64,000 nt of DNA from Cercospora beticola (lineage: Eukaryota > Ascomycota > Dothideomycetes > Mycosphaerellales > Mycosphaerellaceae), in NCBI RefSeq assembly GCF_033473495.1, contig NC_088943.1, forward strand, positions 2,274,001 through 2,338,000, in the 5' to 3' direction. The position numbers and the translations under genes were made by a program. Below are positions 53,704 through 64,000 of the stretch, one piece after another; positions within the stretch are counted from its first letter, which is position 1, and each line of letters starts with the position of its first letter. Under the pieces are notes generated by a model that saw only the letters and a program-made list of their open reading frames with translations, searched no databases and was not told where the DNA came from.

Positions 53704-54978
53704 CTATGCCTTCTGCCCTCCGGGAATTGGCTTGAACATGTGTGGATATCCGTCAGGTGTCCCTGGGAAAGCAGCCTCGTTATTCGACTGTCTCATAACA
53801 TCGAGTTTGTCATGGAACTCCGCAGTCTGCCACAACAAATTTGGTGCTTCTTGCTTCTTGTCTTCACTTGTGGCATATATCGTGACAGACGAGAACACTT
53901 TGTGGCCCAGCACCCAACGTTTTGTAATCAGGAATTGAGCAACCTCCGCAGAACTTGCTGTACCCAGGACCAATCTGTGGCAGTATGAGCCAGTCGGGAA
54001 AGTGATGATTTTGGGCCAGACGGGCAACGCATCAATGCCGAAAAGACTCAGACAATACTTGGTGACGGTCTTTGTGTCCGGCGATACGGCAGCTGATTGG
54101 ATCAGAAACCAATTCGGTGTGGGGGATATCTTGTGAGTGGAGTCTGGGTGCGGCTTGGTCTTAAATCCAGTTCCCGCATGATTTTTAGATATAGCCCAGT
54201 CGTAGTAAGCTATGTCTGCCCAGCGAATACTTTCCTCGGCTTGGGCTTGAACTGGGACATGGCCCGATGGTATGCCATGTTTCCAGACCTGGTCGTCTGC
54301 CGAAGAGATCACTGGCTGTCATCAGTATACGCAATCTAGTCGGCGGCTTAGGAGTACACGCTTACCAAAAGCTTTATAATTGCGACTGTAAGAGTTGACG
54401 TAAGAGGTGCGAAGCTCATTTTGGCTGGAATGCGTCTCCCACTCGCCAAAGCCCGCCTTGACTTGCAGTTTCGGGAAATACCTATTGAAATCGCCGGCTC
54501 TGCCTCGCAGAGTGTCCCAGTCTGGCTCAAGTCCTTCCAGCTCGGGACAAAGGCTGTTCATATCTTGCGCCGTATTAGTGAGCTCCCATCCTTTCTTACG
54601 CAGCTGACGCGAGTCCAAGCCCCTGGAGTAGTCATGACCGTATGTCTCCGTAATCTTTTCTGTCGTGTACCACAAGAGATCTTCGATCTCAGCACCTCGG
54701 AAGCAATTCTCATTGTGAGTGTCAACATCTGGTTTGACTCGCTTCGGACTGCCCTGACATTCACCTGGGCTAGCGGGATGCTTGCCCGTTCCTGTGCCTT
54801 GCCCACTTCCACTGCCACTCCCACTTCCACTCCCGCCTACCGGATTCATCGGGGAGCGTAGCAATATCTTGTGAGTTGTGTTGCTTTTCACTGCATCATC
54901 GGGCGAAGTTGCGGCATGCGGCAAGCACACCACAGCGCCGGCGTAGAGAACCAACAGAAGCGTCGAACGCATGTCCAC
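53704..54978 (-). CDS. secreted protein, paralogue A of a tandem pair
   Basis: Two exons, 54366-54978 and 53704-54311, give 406 residues. The 54-nt intron begins GTAAGC and ends GCCAG, joining KAF to VISSADDQVW, the same place and phase as the intron of the paralogue at 50790. A signal peptide (about 1-20, STLLLVLYAGAVVCLPHA) is followed by a short Gly-Ser dipeptide run (GSGSGSGSGSG) and a region with KHPASPGECQGS. The C-terminal half carries the shared domain (SIRWADIAYYDWA, ITFPTGSYCHRLVLGTAS, KVFSSVTIYATS). No enzyme motif is recognised. Three 66-bp repeats lie just upstream of the start. Confidence 0.75.
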
Positions 54979-56255
54979 TCAACAATAACGGGTGTTGATG
55001 AAGAGACGAGGTCGTTGATGCAGACGGCGATATGAGAGTTCAAAGTAGGCTGATTCAAAAACTTGTCCAAAGGAGATTGAAGGTGCAAGCAGCAGTGGTA
55101 AAGTCCGAGATCAGCTTGACTGATATGCTTGTCCAAAGAGACTTTTGATTGCAAGTAGCAACGGTAGATGCCAAAGTAGGCTTGATCAATGTGCTTGTCC
55201 AAAGGGGCTTGTGCTGTTCGATGCTGCTGAACGTGTGGGAATTAAATTAGAAAAACAGCAGCAGGGAGCAGGAAGATATACTGGTTGACCGTACCATGAG
55301 ACAAACAATGCAAAGTCAGCAGCCCTACGAGTTTGATCACAGCCAGATATCATACGGGCAGGTCAATCTTGAAGCTCCCATGTCATTAGCTGTTTGCCTC
55401 ACCACTTTGAGCATAGTCACGCAACCAACGTAGCTCTGAGATCCTCCTTGAAAGGCTCCACGATTGCATAAAGAGAACTCCCATTGACTTCTTCACCATA
55501 CATTAATCCTGATTCTGTCCATATTGAGGTCCAGACTTCGCGCTACTCCAGACGAAGCTAGGAGAACAGTGTAGCTCGTGTGGTAGAGCACTAGTTCCAC
55601 GTGCTTCGAGAGACACATGTCAGAGACCGCTTGGCTATCGAATGAGTCCATACTGCTTGGCGAAAATATCACGAGTAGTCGATGTCAGTGACCGAAGCTG
55701 CCATGGTCATGAGAAGTGGCCTGCCTGCTCGATCGGACCCGCTGATGGCAAAGTCATGACAGTTTGCGATGGCTGTGCCTGTGATCGTGGTCGTAGGCAC
55801 CTGCGGAATGCATCGCCAGACCGCATGTGACAAGGGTTACAGCCTAGACCGCTTGGTATTGTGTTACTCTTGATGGAGAAGGAAAGCTGAGTGTTCCAAG
55901 TTGACGAATGTGAGTATGGTATGGGGAGAAGTGCAGTCGCACAGGGTGTCGAGAGGAAACCAGGATTGGGTGAGTGCCTAAGGCATCTAACAGACTCGTC
56001 GCGTTGCGGCTTTGACGTGTGCGAAATGATGTCCACAACAAATCCCCGCAAGATGTGAAATCGAATCACAGACACCAAAGAAAGGTCAAAATTATCTCAT
56101 TACTCATCTACTGGTATCTCAAAAGCCGCATACAACACCTTGCAAGAAAAACTCTAGTGCATGCCCGAACTCCAGCGCCCGTCAATCCTGGATTTACCAA
56201 TCGAACCCGAAAACAGTCATCGACCTCCAATAAACACTTCAACAAGATCCATCCT
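54979..56255. other. 1.3 kb intergenic region
   Basis: Includes the 66-bp repeats (listed separately) and the promoter of the secreted gene. A tRNA-like D-arm string near 55573 was considered and rejected. No gene is supported. Confidence 0.45.
55041..55212. repeat. 66-bp tandem repeat, about 2.6 copies
   Basis: The string CTTGTCCAAAG recurs at 55062, 55128 and 55194, exactly 66 bp apart. Flanking sequence is similar between copies (CAAGCAGCAGTGGTAAAG against CAAGTAGCAACGGTAGAT). The repeat lies 60-230 nt upstream of the secreted-protein start, in its presumed promoter or leader. Confidence 0.8.
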
Positions 56256-56603
56256 CTAGTGTGGCCCCATCATGACCCAGTACTTGAAGTCCTCATAGTA
56301 TGGCTGGACCTTCTTCCAAGTGGCATGGGACTCAGATCGCCATTCTCGGAGCTTGTTCGACACTGCTTGTCGCCTCGAGGAGCTGCCAGACTTGGCTTGT
56401 TCGTTCATGAACTTGTCCATGGAGATGAAGGAGCCGGTTTCTGAGATGCTGTCCAAGGTCTGGTTCTTGCGAGGAGCAGCAGACTCTTCTTGGATGGATG
56501 CGTTGTAGGAAGATGATCGCGATGTGCTGTTGGATGAGCTCATGTATTTGCGGCTGCCTGGGCTGGTCTCAGAGGTGAGGAAGAAGCTTGTTGCTGCTGC
56601 CAT
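56256..56603 (-). CDS. small Ser-rich protein, unknown
   Basis: A single exon of 115 residues with ATG at 56603. The N-terminal half is Ser/Thr-rich and probably disordered (SSSNSTSRSSSYNAS). The C-terminal half is charged and aromatic (VSNKLREWRSESHATWKKVQ then PYYEDFKYWVMMGPH), which looks like a real folded or helix-forming segment. No signal peptide and no known family. The tidy frame and compositional structure favour a gene. Confidence 0.55.
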   Translation of the reverse strand: MAAATSFFLTSETSPGSRKYMSSSNSTSRSSSYNASIQEESAAPRKNQTLDSISETGSFISMDKFMNEQAKSGSSSRRQAVSNKLREWRSESHATWKKVQPYYEDFKYWVMMGPH

Positions 56604-58076
56604 TGTGATGTTGTTTGGTTGTTTTGGTTGAGGTGGGAGGATGGCTGAGCTGTTTGCTTGCTCTGTTTTCGCGCAAGATCTGTTCTCAATGTGAGATCTG
56701 AGAGTATTGAGTTGATTCTGATGCTGATGATACGACAGAAACAGGTTGAGAGACGACCATTTTATACCACAGACCTACGCAATGCCAGTATGACTCTACT
56801 CCTCGCTTGTGGTGAGTCCCGCGCATTGCAAAGCAACATTTACTTCGCAAGGCGTGTTCAACAGAGTGTGGCTCGCTTTGACTAAACGTACAGGTATACC
56901 GTCAGAACAAAGTTTGACAGAAGGGCGTGAAAAGCGGTTGCGGCAACCGTACACTGACACGCTAGGGCGCGCTAGCTGACCAATGGTCAGCCGATGTCAC
57001 CTGCCGTGATTTTGAGGAACTCCGCGTCTCAACGGAGTTTGTTCATGCGATGAAATGACAGCTGCATCTCCGATCGATGGCTGGGACCAACAATACACCG
57101 CTCGTGCTCCATCGAAGCTTTGCTGTTAAAGGTGAGCAGTTGCGAAAATGGCTCCGTGAGTCGAAGACAGCGCTGTCGTGACCAAATGCAGCCACGATGA
57201 CGGAGCACAGACCAGGTCAGAGGATGCGTACTTTGTACCTGCAAGATCATCATTGCACATCGGGGTCTGCTTTTCAATCATCCTCACATTAATAAGACAT
57301 CGTGAACAAACATAGACAAAACGAAGGGATCTATCCCTCATGCTGCTTACATCGCATGCCCTGAAATCGCACAAGATCAACATCACTGAGCGATAGTCAC
57401 CGACCGAATCGAGCAAACGCACTTTCAGCATCATCAGCAATCCAACATCCTGAGACCTGAGATTGCGTGGTTCTGAGCATGATCAGCGTAAGACATGCGG
57501 TGACGCTGAGATTGATCTTGCGGTGAGGTATTCACACTTGAAGTGACGTGAGCCAGATCCCTCTACCAAAATCGTTGTAAGGCATGTCACGAGCACTTTG
57601 ATGATCAGAAACTCATCATCAGATATTCTTCACGCAGCATCCTGCCACACAACTTCCTAAAGCTCAAGCCAAAAGCAGAGACAAAGGGAGCATCATGTCA
57701 GATAACATCTATGAAGATGCACGAGTTAATGGCGTGTCAACTTCATGGACCAAGTGTTCTTCCAGCTTATTGTTCCATAGCAATAGAGTCCTCTCGACCA
57801 TTGATCAATCCAATCCAAAGTCCACCGCTCTGTTCCTCTTCAATTCCCAAGCAGCGAAAACTGTCGATCAAGAATGGACAAAGAGATATGCCCCCATCCC
57901 ATTCAACCCCAGTCCGCATGCAGACTCGAACAAAAGAAAGCTCACAGCTCTGAAGGCTCCATAAGTGCGGGCTGGAATGTAGCCCGACTGACAATTGTCT
58001 CAATCATTGTCAAATCCAACGCCAATTCCGCGCCCATCACACCTCAACCAAACAAAAGTCCTTTCCTAACCCCACA
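56604..58076. other. 1.5 kb intergenic region
   Basis: No supported gene. An 89-codon frame at 57695-57964 (+) begins MSDNIYEDARVNG but has no further support. Confidence 0.45.
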
Positions 58077-58451
58077 ATGACCAAACCCGACATTCGCAGC
58101 GGTCCCCGGTTCATGAAACCCGACCGAGAGATAGAGAAAACAAATCAGCCAATCCCCAAAGGAACGCACGCGCGCATGGTCGACAAATGCGGTGTCGGCA
58201 AGATCTACAGAGCGAAAATAAAGGCTGCGGAGGAGAGGAAGAAGGCTGCGAAGAAGAGGGAGAAAGCTAAGCAGGAGAGGCAGAAGAGGGAGGGGAGTGA
58301 GGGACCGGTTAAGAGGGCGCCTAGTAAGGTGACGAAGCCAAAGGTGAAGAAGCAGCCGTATAAGGAGCAGACTTCGCCGAAGCGGGCGACCTCGGGCAGA
58401 GTTCTGAGAAGTGACAAAGATTCTAAGAGTCTGCTGCCTGGTCTGCCTTGA
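58077..58451 (+). CDS. small Lys-rich basic protein, unknown
   Basis: A 124-residue single exon. After a short N-terminus (MTKPDIRSGPRFMKPDREIE) comes a Lys/Glu/Arg helix (about 47-80, KAAEERKKAAKKREKAKQER) and a basic Lys/Pro/Ser tail. Composition suggests a nucleic-acid-binding or nucleolar protein, but low complexity prevents any assignment. Its 3' end faces the Mgs1-like gene (convergent, 397 nt). Confidence 0.45.
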   Translation: MTKPDIRSGPRFMKPDREIEKTNQPIPKGTHARMVDKCGVGKIYRAKIKAAEERKKAAKKREKAKQERQKREGSEGPVKRAPSKVTKPKVKKQPYKEQTSPKRATSGRVLRSDKDSKSLLPGLP

Positions 58452-58848
58452 GCAAGATGGTCGGGTTGGACGACTTGATAGTGCGTATGATATGTAGCAA
58501 GTCCACTTTTCAAAGATCATCCAATGCTTTCACTTTCAGCTTGGCGTTGATTCCAAGCGTGACATCCAGCTTTGGCATGAGAGCGGTTCCCCTTAGTCCT
58601 CGCTCATAATCAGAAGCATGCCACGCCTTTAGGCATGTCCTTGATCTTCCAAGTATACAGAATTTCCTGGGAGGGACGACATGACTTTCCCGGTGAGCTT
58701 CGTCCAACACAGGTCGACGCTCCGCTCGAAGGACTCCTTTGAATGACGGTGTAGCGGCATTAATCTCCGTCTGGGGTTCCCTCACAACATCTGGGGTCCG
58801 GGTATGTGTCTCGGCAATGGATCCTCTTTTCGCAACCCCTGGCATCTC
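58452..58848. other. convergent intergenic region
   Basis: 397 nt between the small basic gene (+) and the Mgs1-like gene (-). No gene is seen. Confidence 0.5.
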
Positions 58849-60621
58849 TCAATCCCCATCAGGCCCCAACAAAATCTCCTCTACACCCTCATGCCCATGC
58901 TCCTCCGCCAACCTCATCTGCTCATCCATCTCCACAACCTCCGGATCAATCTTCTCCCCAAGATCCCTCGACTGAAGGAACGTCCTCCCTTCCAGCTTTT
59001 CCGGCAAGTAGTCCTGCACAACTCTCCCATCCACATAGTCCGGATTATACTTATACTCTTTGCCATAGCCCAGCTCCTTCATCAACTTAGTCGGAGCATT
59101 CCGCAAATGTATCGGAACAGGCAATCCCGCAATACCGGGCTCGTTCAATGCCTTGTACGCGGCATTCAAGCCCCGGTATGCTCGAGTAGACTTTGGTGAT
59201 TGCGCTAATGCTACCGCGCAGTGGGCAAGGTTGATGCGACATTCGGGCATTCCGATCTTTTCGGCTGCGGAGTACGTTGCTGTTGCGAGCGAGAGCATAG
59301 TGTTGTCTGCAAGTCCGACGTCCTCGCTCGCGATGACTACCATTCGTCGAGCGATGTACAGGGGGTCTTCTCCGGACTGTAGCATGCGGGCGAGATAGTA
59401 GAGTGTCGCATCGGCGTTGCTTCCGCGAACGGACTTGTGGAAGGCTGATATTGTATCATAGTGTTGATCTCCTGCGCGGTCATAGACTAGTGTTTGTGTG
59501 AGACTTTTCTTGATATCATCGGTAGTTGTGCCAGGCTTCTGACAGAGATCCAGCGCCAGTTCCAAGAGGTTCAGGCCCGTTCGTGCGTCTCCGTCCGCAA
59601 ACGCCGCAAGGTATCGTACGAGAGCATAGTCATCTTCCGAGAGTAGTTGGAAACTGTTGGGTGCGGTGTTTGCCAACTCCGAATCTTCCTCCGCAGACGG
59701 ACTCGGAGACGGAGTTGGCAGTCCAGGTACTTCCCGCAACAAAGCCCGCTTCAGAATGCCGAAAATATCCTCATCCGATAGTTTCGATAGTGTGAAAGTC
59801 CGACACCTGCTCAACAGCGCATTGACGACCTTGAAACTCGGGTTCTCCGTCGTCGCTCCAATCAATGTGACCTGGCCCGCTTCGACCGGCCCCAAAAAGA
59901 CATCTTGTTGACTCTTACTGAAGCGATGTATCTCATCACAGAATATGATAGTCTTCCGACCCGTGAGCCCCATCTCATTCTTTGCTTCTGCAAATAGCTT
60001 TTTGCATTCTGCTACGCCGCTCGATGTGCTGTTGATCTCCACGAATCTCGTCCCTGCTGTTTGTGCTATGAGCCTTGCGATTGTTGTCTTTCCTGTGCCC
60101 GGCCCTCCCCATAATATCATGGACGGTACGCGATCCGATACTATCAGATTGCGCAGTACTCCGTGTGGCCCCACTAGCTCTTGTCCTGCCACTTCGTCCA
60201 GACTCTGCGGTCGCATGCGCTCTGCCAGTGGTTTGTGTGCGTCTTTCGCCTTCTTTGCAGGAGGTGCAACTCCCTCTGCCTTGTTCTGCAATCCCGCTGG
60301 CACTTCTTCATCCTCTTCGCGCGGCCGTTTGACTGGAACTGTACTCGACGGTAGTATAGAAGGTTTCGAGATCGGTGTTGGTACAGCTGGCGACGAGGAT
60401 GCTACCTCATCTGTTCGCAGAGTCGCACTCTTCTTCGCGGCGGGTGTGAAGAAGGCCGCTGCCTTACCACTCTTCCCTTTTGCTCCATTGGCCTGCGTTG
60501 CCGAAGGCGCCTGTGTCGCTGGTGGGGATTCGCCTTCGAGGAATGAGGTGCAGTTTGAATCAAGGTGTCTGTTGATGTCGAATTCCTTAACCGGCTTGCT
60601 ACAGATCGGACACAACACCAT
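58849..60621 (-). CDS. MGS1: AAA+ ATPase Mgs1/WRNIP1-like
   Basis: A single exon of 590 residues. I chose the ATG at 60621 because it puts the zinc finger at the very start, as in homologues. UBZ finger: CPICSKPVKEFDINRHLDSNC without its last residue spans about 4-24, binding ubiquitin. A linker of about 110 residues follows. The AAA+ domain is at about 130-330, with Walker A GGPGTGKTT near 171, Walker B IIFCDEIHRF, sensor 1 GATTENPSF, and an arginine-finger region LLSRCRTFTL. The MgsA C-terminal domain (about 385-560) contains SAFHKSVRGSNADATLYYLA. The family acts at stalled replication forks with PCNA and polymerase delta in the nucleus. Length is close to yeast Mgs1. Confidence 0.94.
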   Translation of the reverse strand: MVLCPICSKPVKEFDINRHLDSNCTSFLEGESPPATQAPSATQANGAKGKSGKAAAFFTPAAKKSATLRTDEVASSSPAVPTPISKPSILPSSTVPVKRPREEDEEVPAGLQNKAEGVAPPAKKAKDAHKPLAERMRPQSLDEVAGQELVGPHGVLRNLIVSDRVPSMILWGGPGTGKTTIARLIAQTAGTRFVEINSTSSGVAECKKLFAEAKNEMGLTGRKTIIFCDEIHRFSKSQQDVFLGPVEAGQVTLIGATTENPSFKVVNALLSRCRTFTLSKLSDEDIFGILKRALLREVPGLPTPSPSPSAEEDSELANTAPNSFQLLSEDDYALVRYLAAFADGDARTGLNLLELALDLCQKPGTTTDDIKKSLTQTLVYDRAGDQHYDTISAFHKSVRGSNADATLYYLARMLQSGEDPLYIARRMVVIASEDVGLADNTMLSLATATYSAAEKIGMPECRINLAHCAVALAQSPKSTRAYRGLNAAYKALNEPGIAGLPVPIHLRNAPTKLMKELGYGKEYKYNPDYVDGRVVQDYLPEKLEGRTFLQSRDLGEKIDPEVVEMDEQMRLAEEHGHEGVEEILLGPDGD

Positions 60622-60968
60622 CAGGACGACAAGAAACAAAATGCTTGGGCAGAGTTACGTTTGGCAGAGATCATGGTCGAATCACGGGTAACGCGTCAAT
60701 GATTGGAGACGCGCCGTGTTCGTAGCCGCCAAGATACCGATATCGGCGTAAAGGTACTAAAACTATCTCCCGGGCATTGATGTATCTTTGGAGGGTCACT
60801 TGGCGATCTTTAAGCATTGCAATACAAAAGACGACTATGCCGCTCCTATTCTATGCTAGTCATCAACACATTATTCATGATGAATTCCGTCAACTCCTTG
60901 GCCATAATATTGCCGAGCTCACATGTGCCCATCTGGTTCCCAAACGCTCAATAGCAAGAAGTCATGAT

Positions 60969-62350
60969 CTATAGCTTCGATGTCCTCACAGGATCCAACA
61001 GCGTCTTGTACTCGGCGCGTGGCCAGTCTGGGTTCAATGAAGGATCTGGTCGTTCGCGATCCCATGCCCACTTCTCCTTCAACTCAGGCTCCAATTGTCC
61101 TTCGAGCATCTGCACAATGTATTTGCCCAGAACAGGGAAGAACTTCCAGCCATGGAAGTTACCGCATGTGGCGACATAGAGGCCTTTGGCACCGCTGTGA
61201 GGGGATATGATGAAGTCGGCGGAGGTGGTGAATGCGTCCCTGTAGGGGGTTTAAGTTAGCAAGTTGTAGTCAAGTCAGGAAGTGTCTCGGGAAGCACATA
61301 CCAGCACACACGGTACTTGTCAAACTTCCAGTTGGCACCCTTCTTTCCATAGAAGACGTTGTTGGCGTAGTCAATGTCCTGCTTCATGCGTTTCGAAGTG
61401 TCCCATTGAGCATAGTCTGACTTCGCGGGAGGGGCAGATATGAAGCGTCCAGGCAAGACTTCAGTGTTGTTGCTGAAGATTGTCTGACCCCACCACTTGA
61501 GTTCTCGGTCCTTGGTTGGCGGGAGACTGCCAATGAAAGGTCCCGTTGCTGCGGTGTATCCTTGAACACCCACTGGCATGTCTCTGAAGCTCTCATAGTC
61601 CTTGTCGTTGAGTGTGGTCATGCCAGTAGTGATACCAGCTGCAAGAATTCTATCGCCAGCACGCAGTTCCTTGTTGCCACTGCTTTCAGCACTCCATTCG
61701 AGAAGTTTCGATGTAAATGCTCCGGTACTGAGAATTGTGTGCGTAGCAGTCAGAGACTTGCCGTTCGATAACCTCACGCCTGTGCACTGTCCATTGTTGC
61801 CGAATTGCAGAGTCTGCACTTCTCCCACAACATACTTGACGCCAAGCTCGATGGACTTCTTTGTGACTGCTTGGAGACAGTCGCCAGCTTCTGCCCATCC
61901 ACTTGTCTTGTTGAGAAGGACCTCCTTCACGCCATCGTAGTCTGCCTCATTGAACAGACCACCAAACAGCTCCTTTGCCTCTGAGATGGTGATGGCCTTG
62001 AGATCGGCCTTTCGACCTAGCTTCTTGTAGTTGTTGAGCACGTCCTGGGCGTAGTCGCTTCTGCATGCCCACCAGATTCCAGTTTGGTGAAAGAATGGTT
62101 TGAAGAGTTCCTCTGAGTTGAAAATGTCTTGTGCCTCAAGTGCCAGTCTGCAGTAGAGAATGTCGTCGTAGTCTGCTCGTACGACCTTATTCCAGTCCCA
62201 CGAAGCTGCTACTCTGCTGTCCGCATCCCATGCATCGCGATCCACGACAGTGATTGAAGCATTTGGATACTTCTTGATCAAATGATACGCCGTGGAAATT
62301 CCAAAGACGCCAGCTCCGACGATGAGATATGAAGTGTCACCCGACGCCAT
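60969..62350 (-). CDS. FAD-dependent amine oxidase (sarcosine/saccharopine/fructosyl-amino-acid oxidase family)
   Basis: Two exons, 61302-62350 and 60969-61239, give 439 residues. The 62-nt intron begins GTATGT, has a GCTAAC branch site and ends CTACAG. ATG at 62350 places the dinucleotide-binding motif GAGVFG at residues 12-17. ASWDWNKVVRADYDD is typical of fungal sarcosine/saccharopine/pipecolate-type oxidases. The junction rebuilds RVCWDAFTTSADF, with Cys349 at the position of the covalent flavin cysteine of this family. GNFHGWKFFPVLG is the C-terminal FAD motif. There is no clear SKL, but the end is TSKL, which may serve as a peroxisomal signal. The exact substrate cannot be told from sequence. 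Confidence 0.9.
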
Positions 62351-64000
62351 TGTGAAGACTCTCAAATTTCTGAAAGAAAGATAGCGGAAATGCACACGCG
62401 ACCATGTTCGCGACAGGCCTCCGGCATATATTTCAACCTTCACTCAGAAGCTCGACGCGCCCTCCGCGTCAACGTGAATGTGGGGCAATGCTGGAGCTGG
62501 TTTCCATGCCCAATTGCAGAAAGGCTTCCCTCGAGCCGGGGTCAGGGTGCAGCAAAGCACCAATCAAGTGGTATCGATTGGACGGCCACAAGAGGGAAGT
62601 CGAATCACTAGCAGAGATATCGCTTGCCTTGTCCGTGGTTGGTAAAGGCGATGCGGTGTGATGTTGATACGAAGGCAGGTCTCAATGGCAGCATTGCGGG
62701 CGGGACGGTATCTTCGAATGGAGGGCGGAGAAGTGTCGGTGTTGGAGAGCGACGGGGTCTGGAAGTCGTCCATCGTCATTGGTGACTATTCTAAGCCTTG
62801 ACGCGGAACCGTGCTTCAATTGTGCCTGAGGCCTCATCACGCGCCGCGACATCCAATCTTGGTCGCGTACAAGACCATCGACAACTACCATGCTAATGAT
62901 CATAGTATCACGCGTGAATGCGTTCTCGACAGTACCCATATGGCGAAGATTGAGCTTTCACGGAGCCTGCGATCCTGCCGCCCTCTCGACACGTCCAAAA
63001 CCACTGACTTCCGCGTGCATTCGCGCATCGCCGTGACTGCCATGAGTCAATCTCGTGTTGTGCCCTCCACGGCCTTCTCAAATCAAGCGACGAACACAGC
63101 GCTGCGAGCGACAATCCCATTGCCATGATTTGAACACCGTTCCGCCAAGGAGACGACTGCAATGCACACAGCAAGGACGACTACTGGTCCTGGATACACT
63201 GACTCAAAGGCTTCCAGATATATCTCAACTATTGATGGAGCACATGGCATCCGCTCGGATGCTGCTGAGTGGCTTGTTCTGCCGTACCTTTCCCTCTCAC
63301 CATTCCGCAGACTTTCAAATCCAGACCTAGCGACAAGTTTTCACACGCCTGCGATACGAGCAACTGTCTCTGGTAGGCCATGTTCACACTGAACTTACGA
63401 CGAAGCCTGTAGCTATGCGCGCACGTGGCGTAGTCTCGGGCCTCGGACGACTTCGATCACAGACCGCTGTTATCTTACAGCACTGCACTGCACGACTTTG
63501 CAGGACGGAAAGTTTCATATGGCAAACAAGCAGAGCCGTCGACTTTGAAACACAATATTTCGTGCATAAGCCTCTGGCACAGTGGGCGCAAGCCTCGTGG
63601 GCCCCCGAATAAGCACACACGTGTGCTCGGCTTGCTCATCAGTGGCTCGATCCGGCTATCCCACTATGCACTACAGCTCACAGTAGCGCTTTGCCAAGCC
63701 TACTCTTCCCCAGATGCACATATAGCCTCGAGCTATGCTTCCACTTCGAGCTGGCATGTGCCGCGAAGAACGCCATCAAACACCAAGTTGGGTCCTGCGA
63801 AAGCCTTCGATGACGTTCTGACGCCTCTAGTCAGGACGTCCAAAGGCATGGAAGTGCCGAAGTGTGCAATCACTGGTACGATATGGAGCTGTTGAAACGA
63901 CTTTGCTTCTGAACATGTCCTTGTCAGATTGCCCACTGCGGATTGGTAGTGGACATGCTAGCAGTCTTTTTGATGAATCGCAGCCGGGCTGCTTGCGGAC
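62351..64000. other. 1.65 kb without a recognised gene
   Basis: The promoter of the FAD oxidase (-) and otherwise short frames on all strands without domain or splice support. A gene may begin beyond the window. Confidence 0.45.

Noticed and set aside
55565..55625. tRNA-like D-arm string (TAGCTCGTGTGGTAGAGCAC)
   Set aside because: No matching T-arm with a GTTCNANNC box at the right distance and no acceptor-stem pairing, so it is not a tRNA gene.
1..64000. CRISPR arrays, operons, rRNA genes or complete transposable elements
   Set aside because: Introns and gene structure are eukaryotic; I saw no regularly spaced identical repeats with unique spacers, no rRNA, and no transposase or reverse-transcriptase motifs.

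Overview
The window is nuclear DNA of a filamentous ascomycete. Genes lie on both strands without operons. Introns are short (about 45-80 nt) with GT..AG ends and CTGAC/CTAAC branch sites. The proteins are typical fungal families: Erv2, Csc1, Hel2, Mgs1, Msn2-type zinc finger, Spp2 and Cox23. Their general character, the TRI12-type transporter and the secreted lineage-specific proteins suggest a Dothideomycete-like fungus; this is inference, because no rRNA or barcode gene is present.

Layout. 0.2-2.5 kb: proline-rich coiled-coil protein with a ubiquitin-like domain (+). 4.6-6.3 kb: 14-TM MFS efflux pump (+). 6.7-8.0 kb: branched-chain aminotransferase (-), divergent from ERV2 (8.3 kb, +). 9.0-10.1 kb: multi-spanning membrane protein (-). 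10.56-13.05 kb: tandem array of nine diverged, structured elements that look like small RNA genes. 13.4-14.4 kb: thioredoxin-PITH protein (-), divergent from a 71-residue membrane protein and a TUG/UBX protein (+). 17.0-19.8 kb: Csc1-type channel (+). 20.2-21.3 kb: spliced F-box protein (-). 21.3-26.0 kb: almost empty. 26.0-27.8 kb: Msn2-type zinc-finger regulator (-) with a probable leader intron and uORF. 27.8-35.1 kb: gene desert. 35.1-36.4 kb: Spp2 (+). 38.9-40.1 kb: SRA/YDG-domain protein (-). 40.5-42.9 kb: Hel2 (-). 43.7-45.7 kb: 2EXR-like protein with fifteen 13-residue repeats (+). 46.3-48.5 kb: acidic RING protein (-). 50.0-50.5 kb: four-exon COX23 (+). 50.8-55.0 kb: two related secreted proteins (-) in a gene-poor block. 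56-58.5 kb: two small unknown proteins. 58.8-60.6 kb: Mgs1 (-). 61.0-62.4 kb: FAD amine oxidase (-). 62.4-64 kb: empty.

The most interesting element is the 10.56-13.05 kb array. Read on the minus strand, most units show a TATA-like box about 26-29 nt upstream of a conserved start, a closing stem, one or two internal hairpins whose arms change together between units, an invariant GTAAGT inside a conserved stretch, and a T4-T7 run directly after the closing stem. This is the architecture of independently transcribed small RNA genes. I do not recognise the family.

Most other genes are housekeeping. Several act in ubiquitin biology (UBX4, F-box, Hel2, RING, Mgs1 UBZ, ULD protein), but nothing shows that they act together.
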